A stretch of DNA of 64,000 nt from Nymphaea colorata (GCF_008831285.2 NC_045149.1:11248417-11312416), one strand, 5' to 3'. Numbered from the stretch's first letter, positions 47,289 to 58,426 are shown. Made by a program: numbers and translations. Notes: generated by a model from the sequence alone, not told the origin.

Positions 47289-47785
47289 CAACAGTTTTTT
47301 AGCTTTTTAAATAAAGCAGACAATGTTCCTTTTCAAGCTTCAAAGTCAGAGCTTGATATGTATTTAGAAGATAGATTTCTCAAATGTGATGTTACCGCTC
47401 ATGATTCGTTTGATATATTAATTTGGTGGAAGGATAAAGAACTGAAATACCCCATTTTATCAAATATGGCAAGAGATATATTGTGTATTCCTATCACTAC
47501 AGTTGCCTCTGAATCTGCTTTTAGTACTGGAGGTCAATTTGTGGATGAATCTAGGGGTTCATTGAGCCCAAAGACAGTAGAAGAATTAGTTTGTGCAGGC
47601 GATTGGATAAAACAGTATGGCGACCCTATGAATCTTGTACCGATATTGCTAAAGGTAAGTACCAAAATGCATGTATATTTAAGTTTTATCATGTTTATTT
47701 TACGCTTATATGTTATAGAAGTTGTTTACTTATCAACTATTGTTGGTTTTTTTTGTAGGGTACTGCTGAAGATGAGATTGCATGA
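47289..47785 (+). pseudogene. hAT transposase C-terminal (hATC dimerisation) fragment
   Basis: The open frame contains FDILIWWKDKELKYPILSNM and ARDILCIPITTVASESAFST, the conserved hATC block, followed by LSPKTVEELVCAGDWI. A clean donor (AAG/GTAAGT at 47655) and acceptor (TTTGTAG/G at 47758) give a 104-bp phase-0 intron and a last exon of eight codons (GTAEDEIA) to TGA at 47785. The N-terminal BED finger and catalytic domain are absent upstream, where the frame begins abruptly after a stop. The hATC block has no stop, suggesting a recent loss of function or a short non-catalytic product. Confidence 0.9.
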
Positions 47786-49025
47786 CATGATTCAACATCA
47801 ATTCCAACATATTATGCATACAACCTGTCAAAATATTAGCTATTGTTCTAAGTTCAGTTATTGTTTTGTTCTTAGATGCTTGATTTTACCTTGAGGCAAA
47901 CATACTTATATACAAATATATGGTTCTAAATTCTAATAATGTTTATGATGAATGGTAAAAGGTGAACAGGCTTTAGTTTATGATGTAAAAGATGTTCCTG
48001 AAAATATTCGTATGCTGGTTTCTGCTTTTCGACTCACATTTTTCTTTGGATATTCCATACCCTTTTTTACCTTTAGTTCTGGTTTGGGTATGTTCAAAAT
48101 ATTTTTTCCTGCTGTTGGAGTGGCTCCAAGTATAAGTAACTCCTTATTTTGTGCTTTATCTTTTCAGTTTGCCATAGGTGAATATATTTGTTCTCATTTT
48201 GTTTTAAATCCCTGATGATGAAAAGAGATGCCTGTAGAAGAGCTTCAAAGTACATAGAAAGGTTATCTTCACTGGAGAAAGCTGGGAGGGGTTGGCATGA
48301 AGAATATGAAATATCTTATGAATAGGTTACTGCTTTTACTTCAGAGTATTCTTCCCTCTGCTGCTTTCTCAAGTTCTTCACAAGTCCTGCAGCTTATGTG
48401 GTATAATTATTACCAGTAGCAGTTTTGTTTGATGCTCAAAACTAGTTTCCCTGTTGGTTTTTTTGGCATCATATACTCAAGTAGTATGGCTGATGTAGTG
48501 CATGTCCTGTAGAAATGAATCGCGAGACAGAATGGAAGAACCCTCAAATAAAATGAAGAAATGAAGTCGGCATCTGCTGATCTATCTACCACGTTAGAAA
48601 ATTTTTCGCTGTAGTTATCATCGATAACTACCTCCCCAGGAACTTAACTGTTAAACTAATTAGAGCACAAGCTGCCTCGATTCAGGTTCAGTGGTTGCAT
48701 CATCTGAACATAAACTTTCATCTGATAGTATGGCTGATGTGGTGCATGTCGTGTAGCTGACCACTTTATTGTTTCATATCAAACTTTTGGTGCTAATAGG
48801 GCATTTTTGTAACTTGTTGCTGGAACATGATGAATATTTTGGAAGATCATGCTTGTGTTTGAGTGTGGGGATTTGCTTGTATTTCTAATGTTCCTTTAAC
48901 TTTCTATATCCTTCATTTACCCTTCTGCTCTTATTTCAGGTTTGACATTGTCCTGCTACTTACATTCATTTTAACTAGACGTTCAGATAATCAGCTTATT
49001 AATTTATCAATCCTGTATTTTGCAG

Positions 49026-49162
49026 ATGATGATGATGATGAATATGAAGAAGGCAATGAAGGGAACCGACTCCTGGGGTTTATGTTTGGAAATTTTGATC
49101 GTTCCGGTGATCTTGATGTGGACTACCTTGATGAAGCAAATAACTTCCATATTATATTTTGA
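49026..49162 (+). pseudogene. Captured exon resembling TFIID subunit TAF1 N-terminus
   Basis: After an acceptor TTTTGCAG at 49025 the frame reads an Asp/Glu run, then GNRLLGFMFGNFDRSGDLDV and DYLDE, then diverges to a stop at 49160-49162. The GFMFGNxDxSGDLDxDYLDE signature is characteristic of the N-terminal region of plant TAF1 (HAF) proteins, which lies near the TBP-interacting segment. A T-rich intron-like stretch with a lariat-compatible sequence precedes it. It lies inside the hAT terminal repeats, so it would have been acquired by the transposon. Identification is from memory of the family motif. Confidence 0.7.
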
Positions 49163-49573
49163 TCTACCTGTGTAAATGATATAAAATGAACTTTTGTGTA
49201 CTCGAGACTATAGGAGACCCATCTTTCGGTGCCGTTTCTCAGTTGAAAATACGTAATTCTCAATTCATAATGGTCTCCGTCAATGTCCGTCGCATAAATT
49301 AGATATGTATTTTCCACGTTTACATCCAAAGTCTAATCGAGTTAAGCGAGTTGAGCAAATATTCATCTTATATTTTGAGCAAGAACTATTCTATTCTGTA
49401 CTCGAGTTAATCGAGTTAATCGAGTCAAGCTTGAGCTCGACATTGTTCATCGAGTCGAGCTCGAGCTTGTGTTAGGCAGCTCGACTCGAGTTCGAGTCGA
49501 GCTCGAGCTCATTGAGTCGAGTCGAGCTCGAACTGGGCAAGCTCGAGCTCAACTCGGCTCGTGTGCAGCCCTA

Positions 49574-51960
49574 TATCTTGGAGCTCCATGGAATAGAATG
49601 CACGTTCGACTACTCGAAATTTTCTCGAGTGCTGTCTCCAAAAGCCCAGCTCGAAACTCATTTTTCACCCTTTGTCACTCCTCTACAGTGCTACTCTATT
49701 TTCTCCTCTCTCTCCCCCTCTCCCTCAACTTCTTTTCTCTTCTCCCCAGCTATCTATACAAATCATCGGCTCCTCCACTCTGGTGGACAGACTTGCGATC
49801 ATCTCTGTTGCCTCAAGAAGGTCATTCATCTCCATCGTTGCTGTGAGGAACTTCTAGGTGAGGTCTTCTTCCCATATCTCTCTTTTTCTCTTGCTGTCTC
49901 CCTCCGTCCCTCCATGTCTCCCTCTCATTGCCATCAAATGTCTAGGGTTTTGCTAGAGCCCTAAATCACCGTGGATTTGTGTATTTTTGCATTAAAGCAT
50001 TGCCGATTGCTAGATGTGCTTCCTTCTTGAGAAGCCATAGGTTAAAAAGGAATGCCCTCTCCCATTAAGCTAATTTTTAACATTATTCATGCTTGAAATT
50101 TCTTCTGTTTCGTTGGTAATTTTTTTACTTTTAGGATTTTGTTTTCTTTTCAATGCAATGTCATGCTTCATACAATTCCACTTTTAAAACTTTTGTTCTC
50201 TCTTATTAAATATTCTAATTTAAATTTCAAGCTTTGCCAGTTTTCTTTGGGCAATGCTTTGTCTCGGTTCTCATTCTTTTAAACTTGCGATCAGAATTCT
50301 TTGTTGTTTACATTTCATTTATTAGATACCAGAAAACTGTTATTTTCTATATTAAAATCTCGATTTTTCTTTTAATTTACTTATTTTGTACTGAGTTTAC
50401 ATTCTGAGAGTGATTTTTGATTGATAAAACCATATGTACATTTCAAATGCAGGTTAAGAAACCAACTATCTGAGTTTGGATGACATAATTTTAAGCTCAA
50501 TATTCATGAATGATAGTACTCTTCATCGAATTTATTATCTCGTTTTACAATCTTGGTTCTGTGATTTCTTTCCATAAAAGACTTCGTTAACTGATTTAAT
50601 TGAAAATTGTCTAGTTCTTTGAATTGGACTTCTAAAATAGACATTTTTTAGTTATTCAACAGGATTCTAAATTGTAAAATCAAAGAAAGATGAGTCATCC
50701 ATGGTCTCCCAAAATCCAACAAGTCTTACAAATTTGAACAGAAAAGAAAAGTTAAAGAAGAGAGAATTGTCCACAACAAAAGCTAAAGAGAAAGTTAGGC
50801 AAGAGCAGAATTTCTTTGACTGCATTTCAAGATGCCACATGAATAATTGTTTCAATTCTGAGAACTCAAATACAGATACAATTTGTAGTTCAGTTTCCAA
50901 CTGTGAATATATAGAAAATATAGCTTGAGGTCGAACATTTTCTTCTCCTTCTTCTTTATTTGGTAAGGCAGTTGTGGTTGAACACTACCAAGATCTATAT
51001 GTGCTCTATATTAGCACTCAATGGTTATTATAAGAATAATTTTTTTAAATGAAAATTCTCTTATACAATATAGTGCTTAAATAAATCTAATTATAGCATC
51101 CAATTTAATTATTTATAGGGGTGAGAATTCCCTTGTTTTGCAAATGGTTTCTAATTTGAACAGTGGTTTCCAATGATGTTGTCAAATTAATTAAAAGGCA
51201 TGCAAGCAATGAGGAACATTTTTGTGGAAATAATCAACATTTTGCTGCAAGTTGATGCTTATCTTCAAGGTGCTTAGTGGGATTTTTTAGAATTTCAAGC
51301 TGTTGGTGAAATGTGTTTACATGAAAGTAAGGGGGAACACTATGAAACATATTCTTATCCTTGATTACCCTTTTGGTATTATGTGGACCAGAAGAATAGT
51401 TTATGCCAATTTCTCCTTTGTATTTGTGACACGGTCATATAACTTTCTTACTTTGACAATTACATTGGTAAATTTTTCAAAACTTCTTAATTGTATCTTG
51501 ATTCGTACTGGTTCCTACTTTCTCACTTTGTTCTCTGACATTCTAGTTTTCTTTTTACACATGCCTCTGTTGATGTGGTTTGTGCTCTACTATTAGTTTA
51601 CAAGTCACCCCAAAAATTCAAGCTTATAACCAAAGCCTCCAAACTGTTAGATTGATATTAAGTAGCTGGAATTAAAGTAGTGTGATTCATATGCCATGGA
51701 AAACCATATTAGAATTCAATGATGGTAAGAATACCTTTGATTCAATATAAAAATTGTCGTGTGGTTTTAGTTATACTTGACTACTTTAGTACTTCATGTG
51801 GGCCATCTAATTATTTGCTTGTCCTTTCTTAAATGCAGGAACCAGACTGTAATGCTTCATCCCAGGTATTATGTGGTTTTTGAGGGGAAGACTAGATGCA
51901 TATACAATTTGTGAGATAGAAGACTAGTTGCCAGCGAGTTGCATTAATTATCTATGTGTT
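49574..51960 (+). pseudogene. Broken fragment of the unidentified gene: leader plus two exons (copy B)
   Basis: Counterpart of 14489-16090. The first coding-like exon is open from 50701 (MVSQNPTSLTNLNRKEKL, Lys/Arg-rich, then NNCFNSENSNTD) to a TGA at 50926 where copy A has TTA. The same frame continues GRTFSSPSSLFGKAVVVEHY. The intron after DLY is about 830 bp longer than in copy A, the extra DNA being 51005-51800. The last exon near 51840 reads EPDCNASSQVLCGF and then a stop. Different lesions in A and B imply independent decay after duplication. Confidence 0.5.
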
Positions 51961-52484
51961 TGTAGTAGATCTAGTCTTGTTAAACTTTATTGTCCATTTT
52001 TGTATTTATGTATGCCAATATATGGCTTCAGTTAAACCTTTCAAACTATTTGTACTTTGATGTTCTATGGTATCATTTGATACTCCAGCTGACTGCTTTA
52101 TCATCTAGGCAACATACTTCTCAAGTGGTCAGGATGGCCATGTCTGCTTGTGCACCTTAAAAATAATGATTGCAAGGCTGCCACATTGAGTACTAGAGTT
52201 GGGTTGAGTATTAGGGGCCTATCAGGAGCCTATTTGAGAGGGCACACCCTGTCTTACATGGCTAGTCAAAGACACGAGAAAGTAGTGCCAGGGTGGTGTC
52301 CGGCCCATTAGGTACCCGGTCAATGGCGAAGCATTTAGAAGGCCAATGCATCATCACTAGTATAAAGTAATACAATTTTTAAAAGGAGAATAGGACCCCA
52401 ATTGCCTTGAAGCATCTATATTGGAAAGCAAAAAACCTACAGTCCATCCCCAATCTCCCGCTTTGCCCTTCCATCCTTTGTCAT
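51961..52484. other. No gene (copy B)
   Basis: Counterpart of 16091-16622. Confidence 0.5.
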
Positions 52485-52804
52485 TGTGTAGCAGCAATAG
52501 AGCCGATGAGTGAGATCATTCTCTCTCACTTGTTGAGTCACATTGTGAAAAAGATTTACAATGTGTGACCGCAAGAAATTGAGAGAGAAAATGTGGGAAT
52601 TTTGGGGAAAGATAGCTTGTAAACTGTGGAAGTGTATGGAGAAAATAATATCATTACAGTCAGGCTGTCAACAAGTATTTATATAGAAATATTTAGTTAC
52701 AACTCATTTCCAACTATACTGCACTCGTCAGAACCTTATCAAGTTTTTTGAAAGAACTTTATTGCAGTAGCTTCTTGAGGAAGCTTCTCATCACACTTCT
52801 AACA
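52485..52804 (-). repeat. Ty1/copia 3' LTR (minus orientation), copy B
   Basis: On the minus strand the purine tract CAGGGGGAG (52805-52813) is followed by TGTTAGAAGTGTGATG, the LTR start. A TATA-like TATATAAATACTTG follows. The proposed end is CTACACA at 52485. No partner LTR is left in the window. Confidence 0.55.
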
Positions 52805-52895
52805 CTCCCCCTGAAGTTGGCTGCCCTATATCATAAGGTCCAACTTGCTTGTTACCTTGCAAGTTGTTGTCTACCATTGACATGCTTGGTGCTGA

Positions 52896-53340
52896 TCATC
52901 TTAAATTGAATTTTCTTTCTGATAAGTGGCAATCCACTTTAATATGTTTAGTTCTTTCATGGAATACATGGTTATTGCTAATATGAATTGCTGCATTTCT
53001 ATTACACTTGAGTTTCATTGCCTTGGTAGATTGAACTCTCATATCTTTGAGTGAGCCTTTAATCCACATCATTTCACGTAAAACTAATGCCATTGATCTA
53101 GATTTTGATTTTGCACTGGATTTGGTCACATCACTTTGTTGCTTTCTCTTGCAGGACACTAAATTTCCTCCAACAAAACAACAATAGCCCGAAGTCGATC
53201 TTTGGGTGGCCTGCCCAATCATCATCAACATGCCCTATTACATCCAACTGATCACCTGTTTGCATTAAAATGCCATTGTTGGGTGTGTTTCTCAAGTATC
53301 TCAACTCCCTGTGAATTGCATCAAGATGTGGCTTCTTTGT
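52896..53340 (-). pseudogene. copia RNase H remnant (copy B)
   Basis: The minus-strand frame 53231-52896 reads STSGYCCFVGGNLVSCKRK, then MALVLREMMWIKGSLKDM and AAIHISNNHVFHERTKHIKV, the C-terminal half of copia RNase H. The counterpart in copy A is shorter. It is interrupted on its upstream side by the gypsy element at 53506. Confidence 0.85.
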
Positions 53341-53500
53341 TCAATGCATGAACTGAGTGAGCAGATTTTTTGCATATGAAATATATGTTCATGTAGTAGT
53401 CAAGTAGATGAGTCTCTTTATTATTCTTTAATAGCAACCTCTATATGCTAAGACTTCAGCTTCATCTCTTAATAGCTTGATGTTTTCGTCCATAGGAGTA

Positions 53501-53505
53501 GCAAT
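53501..53505 (+). repeat. Target-site duplication (left) of gypsy element
   Basis: GCAAT, repeated at 58427-58431. The corresponding copy A site reads GCAGC (17659-17663). Confidence 0.85.
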
Positions 53506-53777
53506 TGTTAGGCGCAAGTTATTTCAGTTTTATTTCAGTTTCTTTTAATTGTCATTAACAGTTTCAGATGTTTTTGCTTAAATAATTTCTTTTGTTCCGG
53601 GTCGGGTGGTTAGAGTGTGCAACTCAACCCAGCACGTCATGTACTTAAACCCTCTTATGAGGTAAGCAAACCCTAATGAAGTTAGTATTGACGTGAAGAG
53701 GAGCTAGGCTTCTTGCGGCCGTGTGTGTGAGTACTACAACGAGCAGTTGTAGTGATCGTTGGCCATTGAGGCTAACA
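53506..53777 (+). repeat. 5' LTR of gypsy element
   Basis: Starts TGTTAGGCGC and ends GAGGCTAACA, 272 bp. The last 62 bp match the right LTR with about three differences. Confidence 0.9.
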
Positions 53778-53793
53778 AGGCATCAGAGCCAGG
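53778..53793 (+). other. Primer-binding site (degenerate, tRNA-iMet type)
   Basis: AGGCATCAGAGCCAGG follows the LTR directly. ATCAGAGCC matches the tRNA-iMet site, and the first four bases differ from TGGT. Confidence 0.75.
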
Positions 53794-53799
53794 TTGATC

Positions 53800-54833
53800 A
53801 TGGCGGAGAGACTCACCGCACGCGATGCCATGGCAGCGGTGGAACAACACCGAATTCAAGTGGATACGGTGATCAATGGCCTGGAAGGGCAGATGCATGG
53901 GACGGATCAACGCCTGAGCACTATGGACGTAAGATTGGAGGCCATGTTGGTGGAGCAGCAGGCGATGTCGGCACTTTTGCAAGAAAGCCTGCGACAAGGT
54001 CCCGACAGCAATCGCTTGATTCAGATCAGATCCAGTCGAATGAGCGCAAGGGACAAAGTTTGCCAAGGAATGGGGGCGCAGTCTGGCGCCCAGCAAAGAT
54101 GGATTTTTCGTGGTTTTCGGGAGACAGTCTGATCAATTGGGTGTTTCACGCCGAACAATATTTCGATTTCCAGGGAATCGTGGGTGACAAAAGAGTGCGT
54201 CATGCGACGGTTTATTTTGAAGGGGCGGTGGTGTGTTGGGTCCGTTCATTGGTGTCGCAGCAAGGGCAACCAGACTGGACGACATTGTTGAAAGAGCTCA
54301 CGGCATGCTTTGGGCCGTCAGTGTATCTCAACTACAATGTAGAGTTGTCGAGCATTAAACAATCGGGTACGGTGTTGGAGTACCACGAACATTTTGAGGC
54401 ATTGATGAATATGGTGTGTGGATGGCCCCTTCCAGCCCTCATAGGCGTGTTCCTAGCAGGTTTGAAGGATGAAATACGCATTGAGGTTCAAGCCATGAAG
54501 CCACAAACATTGAGGGACTGCTTCGATTTAGCCCGCATGGTGGAAGAGAAAAACGAACGGCTACACATGTTTGATTGGGGCACTTTCATCAAGACGTGGC
54601 AGGATGTGAGGACCAGCCCACGAGAGACCTTCCATAAGGTGTGGTCGGAAGCACGGACCAGCATGCAGGAGAAGCTGAAATCTAACGTCTTCCTACCGAC
54701 CCCAGGGATAAATCAGAAGGGAGTCGAGTCGTGCCAAGTGGTGAGACGATTGACACCCGAACAAATCTAGGAGAAGAGATGGCTGAACCAATGTTTTCAC
54801 TGTGATCAGTCGTACGTTCCAGGGCATAACTGT
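53800..54833 (+). pseudogene. gypsy gag, broken
   Basis: The likely start is ATG at 53800 (MAERLTARDAMAAVEQHR, coiled-coil-like). The frame changes near 54090 to the one encoding KMDFSWFSGDSLINWVFHAE and ATVYFEGAVVCWVRSL, the retrotransposon gag capsid signature. It stops at an in-frame TAG (54768-54770). Beyond it, CFHCDQSYVPGHNC (54792-54833) is the gag zinc knuckle in gypsy spacing. A 20-odd-base local duplication (TTCCAGGGCATAACT twice) follows at about 54816-54853. Confidence 0.88.
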
Positions 54834-54837
54834 ACGG

Positions 54838-55480
54838 CTTCCAGGGCATAACTACAGATGCCTACACATGTATCTAGTTGAGGAGAGCGACGAACCACTC
54901 GAGGCTGAAGCGATTTCTCCCATGCCTATGGAACCTGAAGAGGTGGAAAACCAGATGGTACTTGAAATTTCGCTGCCGTTGGCTGGAAATGAGGTTCCCC
55001 ATCTCATGCATGTGGAAGGCAAGTTACGAGGCCGGCAAGTCAGCGTGCTGATCGACATTGGCTCGACTCACAATTTCATTTGTGTGAAATCTTCTCGAGC
55101 CTTGGGCTGCCATATGGAAGTGCAACCCTCCTTTGACATGGTAGCAGAAGACGGGAGTACCCTGAGGTGCAGGGGTAAGTGCCAAATGGAAAGGTTAGAG
55201 ATTCAAGGTTTTCACTTCCCTATTTAGTTATACATTTTAGCCATGGCGGGAGCCGACCTGGTCTTAGACATCCAGTGGCTGCGTGAATTGGGAGAAGTGG
55301 TATGGGATTTCGTGGGCATGAAAATGCAAATTAAAGGGCCCGCAAACGAAAGAATTACATTAGAGGCGAGCCCTAGACGACCGTGCTCGGAAGAACCAAC
55401 TGTCTGCCTGATGAAGGGACTGTCTACTTCTTTGCTCCTACTAACCACTCACGTGCAGGTACAGAAGGAAGAAAAAGAGG
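54838..55480 (+). pseudogene. gypsy aspartic protease, broken
   Basis: VSVLIDIGSTHNFI occupies the active site, where the family has D-S/T-G: the residue after Asp is Ile, so activity is unlikely. A TAG at 55225 interrupts the domain; the frame continues with GADLVLDIQWLRELG, the conserved C-terminal protease motif. Confidence 0.85.
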
Positions 55481-55489
55481 TCTGATTCG

Positions 55490-56130
55490 GCTCTGAAGCG
55501 TTTAAGAGCACACTGCAGGAAATGCTACAAGAGTTTGGGTCAGTTTTTAGCACGCCTAAGGCGCTACCACCAGAAAGAGGATATGAACACCGCATTGAAT
55601 TATAGCTGAGGGCCGAACCTGTCAAATGTAGACCCTACCGCTACAGCCGGATACAATGAGAAACCCTCAAAGAACTTGTGCAAGAGATGTTGGAAGCAGG
55701 TGTAATTCAGCCTAGCCGTAGCCCCTTTGCTTCGCCTCCTTTGCTTGTCAAAAAGAAAGACAGGAGTTGGCATTTCTGCATGGATTATCGTGCATTGAAT
55801 GCCATCACCATCAAAGACAGGTACCTGATTCCCATTGTGGAAGACTTACTGGATGAGCTGAGAGGCGTGTGTCTTCTCCAAATTAGATCTACGCTCTGGG
55901 TATCATCAAATCTGTGTGGTGAAGGATGACATTCCTAAGACCGCCTTCCACATGCACGACGGGCACTATAAGTTCATGGTCATACCCTTCAGGTTGACGA
56001 ATGCTCCTTCCACCTTTCAATCGTTAATGAATTATGTGTTTTGTCCGTTCTTATGACGGTTTGTATTGGTTTTTTTTTTATGACATTCTGATTTACAGCA
56101 AGGGAGAGTGAGAACATCTCCACTACTTAT
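55490..56130 (+). pseudogene. gypsy reverse transcriptase, broken
   Basis: [20 protein letters not shown] and [17 protein letters not shown] mark the fingers. A frameshift near 55870 follows, then [25 protein letters not shown] and the catalytic box, which reads FYDILIYSK in place of FxDDILIYS. The first Asp of the box is therefore Tyr (GAT to TAT). At least four stops are present. Confidence 0.9.
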
Positions 56131-56135
56131 GAACA

Positions 56136-56870
56136 ATGCTAATAGCCTTGAATCAGCATAAGCTACATGCCAAACTCTCCAAATGTGTTTTTGGCACGTC
56201 CAAGATCTCTTATCTAGGACATGTGATCAGCTGCGGGAAGGTGAGCATGGAAGAAGAAAAAATCCAGGCGGTGCAAGGTTGGGGTACACCTAGAACCGTG
56301 CGCGAGTTGCGAGCGTTCCTCAGACTCACAGGCTACTACCATAAGTTTGTTAGAAACTACGGCCTTATCGCAGCACCACTTATGGCACTAACTAAGAAGG
56401 GCCGTTTTGCGTGGAGTGTTCAGGCCGAGCAAGCATTCCAACAACTCAAAGAGGTAGTGACTACGGCCCCGGTTTTTCAAATGCCTAATTTTCAACTTCT
56501 ATTTACAATCGAATCAGATGCATCCGATTTGGGCATGGGTGCGGTGCTAAGCCAAGAGCAACATCCCATCGCTTATTTCAGTTGAGCAATGGGTCCGGCG
56601 TTTGCGAGTTAATCTGCATACGAATGAGAGGTGATTGCCATAGTCCTTGCCGTACTCAAATGGAAGCACTATCTCTTGGGGCAACAGTTTTTTGTCTTAA
56701 CCAACCACTGTAGTCTCCAACATTGCCTGAAGCAGTCCACCCTATCGTCATCAATGCAAAAATGGATGCTGAAATTGATGAGATTTGACTTCAAGATCTG
56801 CTATCGCAAAGGGAAAGAAAACACAGCAGCGGACGGGCTGTCCCACTCACTTGACCAGCAGGTTAGTAGT
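56136..56870 (+). pseudogene. gypsy RT thumb and RNase H, broken
   Basis: KCVFGTSKISYLGHVIS and LRAFLRLTGYYHKFVRNYG are the conserved thumb/connection motifs. The RNase H start FTIESDASDLGMGAVLSQ and the HPIAYFS motif follow, then three stops near 56583-56630, then AIVLAVLKWKHYLLGQQF and RKGKENTAADGLSH. The fold signatures are complete but the frame is not continuous. Confidence 0.9.
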
Positions 56871-58337
56871 TTATTTGCCATTTCACAAGTGCAGGCCCAC
56901 CTATGGGATGAGATTCGACAAGCGCAAGAAAAAGCCGCCTCGGTAAAGAAGATTAGAGATGAGATGGAGAAGAATCCCCTTAGAGTGTATGGGTACGAGT
57001 GGAAATCACCATACCTATATCACAGCAGACGCATCTTCATTCCACCTGAGTCCACCTTGCCGCAAACCCTTATACAACATTATCATAATGAGCAAGCGGC
57101 CGGTCATGAAGGCATGGAGGGTACTTATCGTCGACTACGACCTACCTTTTATTGGCCAGGAATGAAAAGAGCCATCACCGATTTTGTAATGGGATGCGAC
57201 ATATGCCAAAAGAACAAATATGAAATGATGAAACCAGCCGGACTACTTCTTTCGCTTCCCATGCCAGAGCTTATATGGGAAGACATATCGTTGGACTTCA
57301 TAGAAGGTCTGCCATCATCCTGGGGAAAGTCTGTTATCTTGGTAGTGGTGGACCGTCTGTCGGAATATGCACACTTTGTACCCTTATCGCATCCATATTC
57401 CACCAAGACCGTCACTTGTGCTTTCCAAGATCACATTGGGAAGCTACATGGCATGCCCATGTCGATAACCAGTGATAAAGATCCCATCTTTATCAGTGCC
57501 TTTTGGAGCGAATATTTTCAGTTACAGGGCACGAAGTTACAACTAAGCATAGCTTACCATCCACAAACCGACGGTCAGAAAGAGGTTGTAAACAGGTGCC
57601 TCGAGACTTACTTGCGCAGTTTTGCAGGGCAACGTCTACGCCTATGGACAGAATATCTATCATGGGCTGAATTTTCATACAATACCAGTTGGCATTTATC
57701 GACCGGTGTCACACCATTTGAGGTGGTTTATGGGCGTCCCCCTCCCACTATACGTCGATACCAGCCTAACACAGCGATCGAAGAATTAGTGGACACTCAG
57801 CTCCGATGCCGGGATGCTATTCTAGGAAATCTGAAAACATACCTTGCAGCGGCGCGCAACCGAATGGTGATCCAATACAACCGCAGACACCGGGACCAAC
57901 AGTACAATGTTGACAAATGGGTGTACTTACGCAAGCCAACCCACGCAGCAGGGTATCGTCAACCACGAGGGTACAACAAACTCGCCCCCTGCTATGTTGG
58001 CCCATTTCGCATCATCAGGCGCGTTGGTCCTCTTGCTTACAAGTTGCTACTGCCCGCTGGAAGTAATATACATCCCATTTTTCATGTCTCAAATCTTAAG
58101 CCGTGCCCCCAACCACCGATCGAAGAAGACATAATCGAAGGGCCCATCAACGAAGATCAAACCAAGGCTGTTCCTTTCCGTCGACTTGGCACGCACACGA
58201 TCAATCAAGAGGGCTCGAAATCAGTTGAGTGGTTAATAGAGTGGAACAATACTGAGGAGGGCGTAGCGACATGGAAAAGGCTGAAGACATTATTAATCGC
58301 TTTCCAGATTTTGCACTTGAGGGCAAGGTGGTGCTGA
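56631..58337 (+). pseudogene. gypsy integrase, open over 568 codons, ending in a frameshifted chromodomain
   Basis: This open frame starts in RNase H. Zinc-finger residues are H152, H159, C189 and C192. The DDE catalytic residues are all present: D222 (SLDFIEGLP), D282 (SDKDPIF) and E318 (QTDGQKEVV), with 35 residues between the last two. The GPFRIIRRVGPLAYKLLLP core of the C-terminal domain and HVSNLKPC follow. Near 58275 the frame slips, so the end of the chromodomain (in another frame: INRFPDFALEGKVV) is not translated. The long open frame contrasts with the broken RT upstream. Confidence 0.92.
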
Positions 58338-58347
58338 AGGAGGGGAA

Positions 58348-58426
58348 CATTAGATTTTAACTCCAGGCTGTGTGTGTGCGTACTACAACGAGCAGTTTTA
58401 GTGATCGTTGGCCATCGAGGCTAACA
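58348..58426 (+). repeat. 3' LTR of gypsy element (internally deleted)
   Basis: Preceded by the purine tract AAGGAGGGGAA (58337-58347). It keeps only the start (CATTAG for TGTTAG) and the last 62 bp of the LTR, about 190 bp being lost. Confidence 0.8.

Larger units (their letters stand above)
45992..49573 (+). mobile_element. hAT transposon with truncated transposase and captured host exon
   Basis: This 3582-bp element has perfect 12-bp terminal repeats TAGGGCTGCACA / TGTGCAGCCCTA and an 8-bp duplication, both diagnostic of hAT. Subterminal regions (46000-46170 and 49370-49560) are packed with GAGTCGAG/CTCGAGCTC words, the likely transposase-binding sites. Inside are a pyrimidine-rich leader, the C-terminal hAT dimerisation region (47289-47785) and an exon resembling TAF1 (49026-49140). 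The BED finger and most of the RNase H-like catalytic region are missing, so it would depend on another transposase. Confidence 0.95.
53506..58426 (+). mobile_element. Ty3/gypsy chromodomain-type LTR retrotransposon
   Basis: A 4.9-kb element inserted into the copia remnant. The left LTR is 272 bp (53506-53777, TG...CA). The right LTR is cut to about 79 bp (58348-58426) by an internal deletion. A degenerate tRNA-iMet primer site follows the left LTR. Domains run gag, zinc knuckle, protease, RT, RNase H, integrase, chromodomain, all on the plus strand. Stops, frameshifts and loss of an RT catalytic Asp make it inactive, while the integrase frame remains open. Confidence 0.95.
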
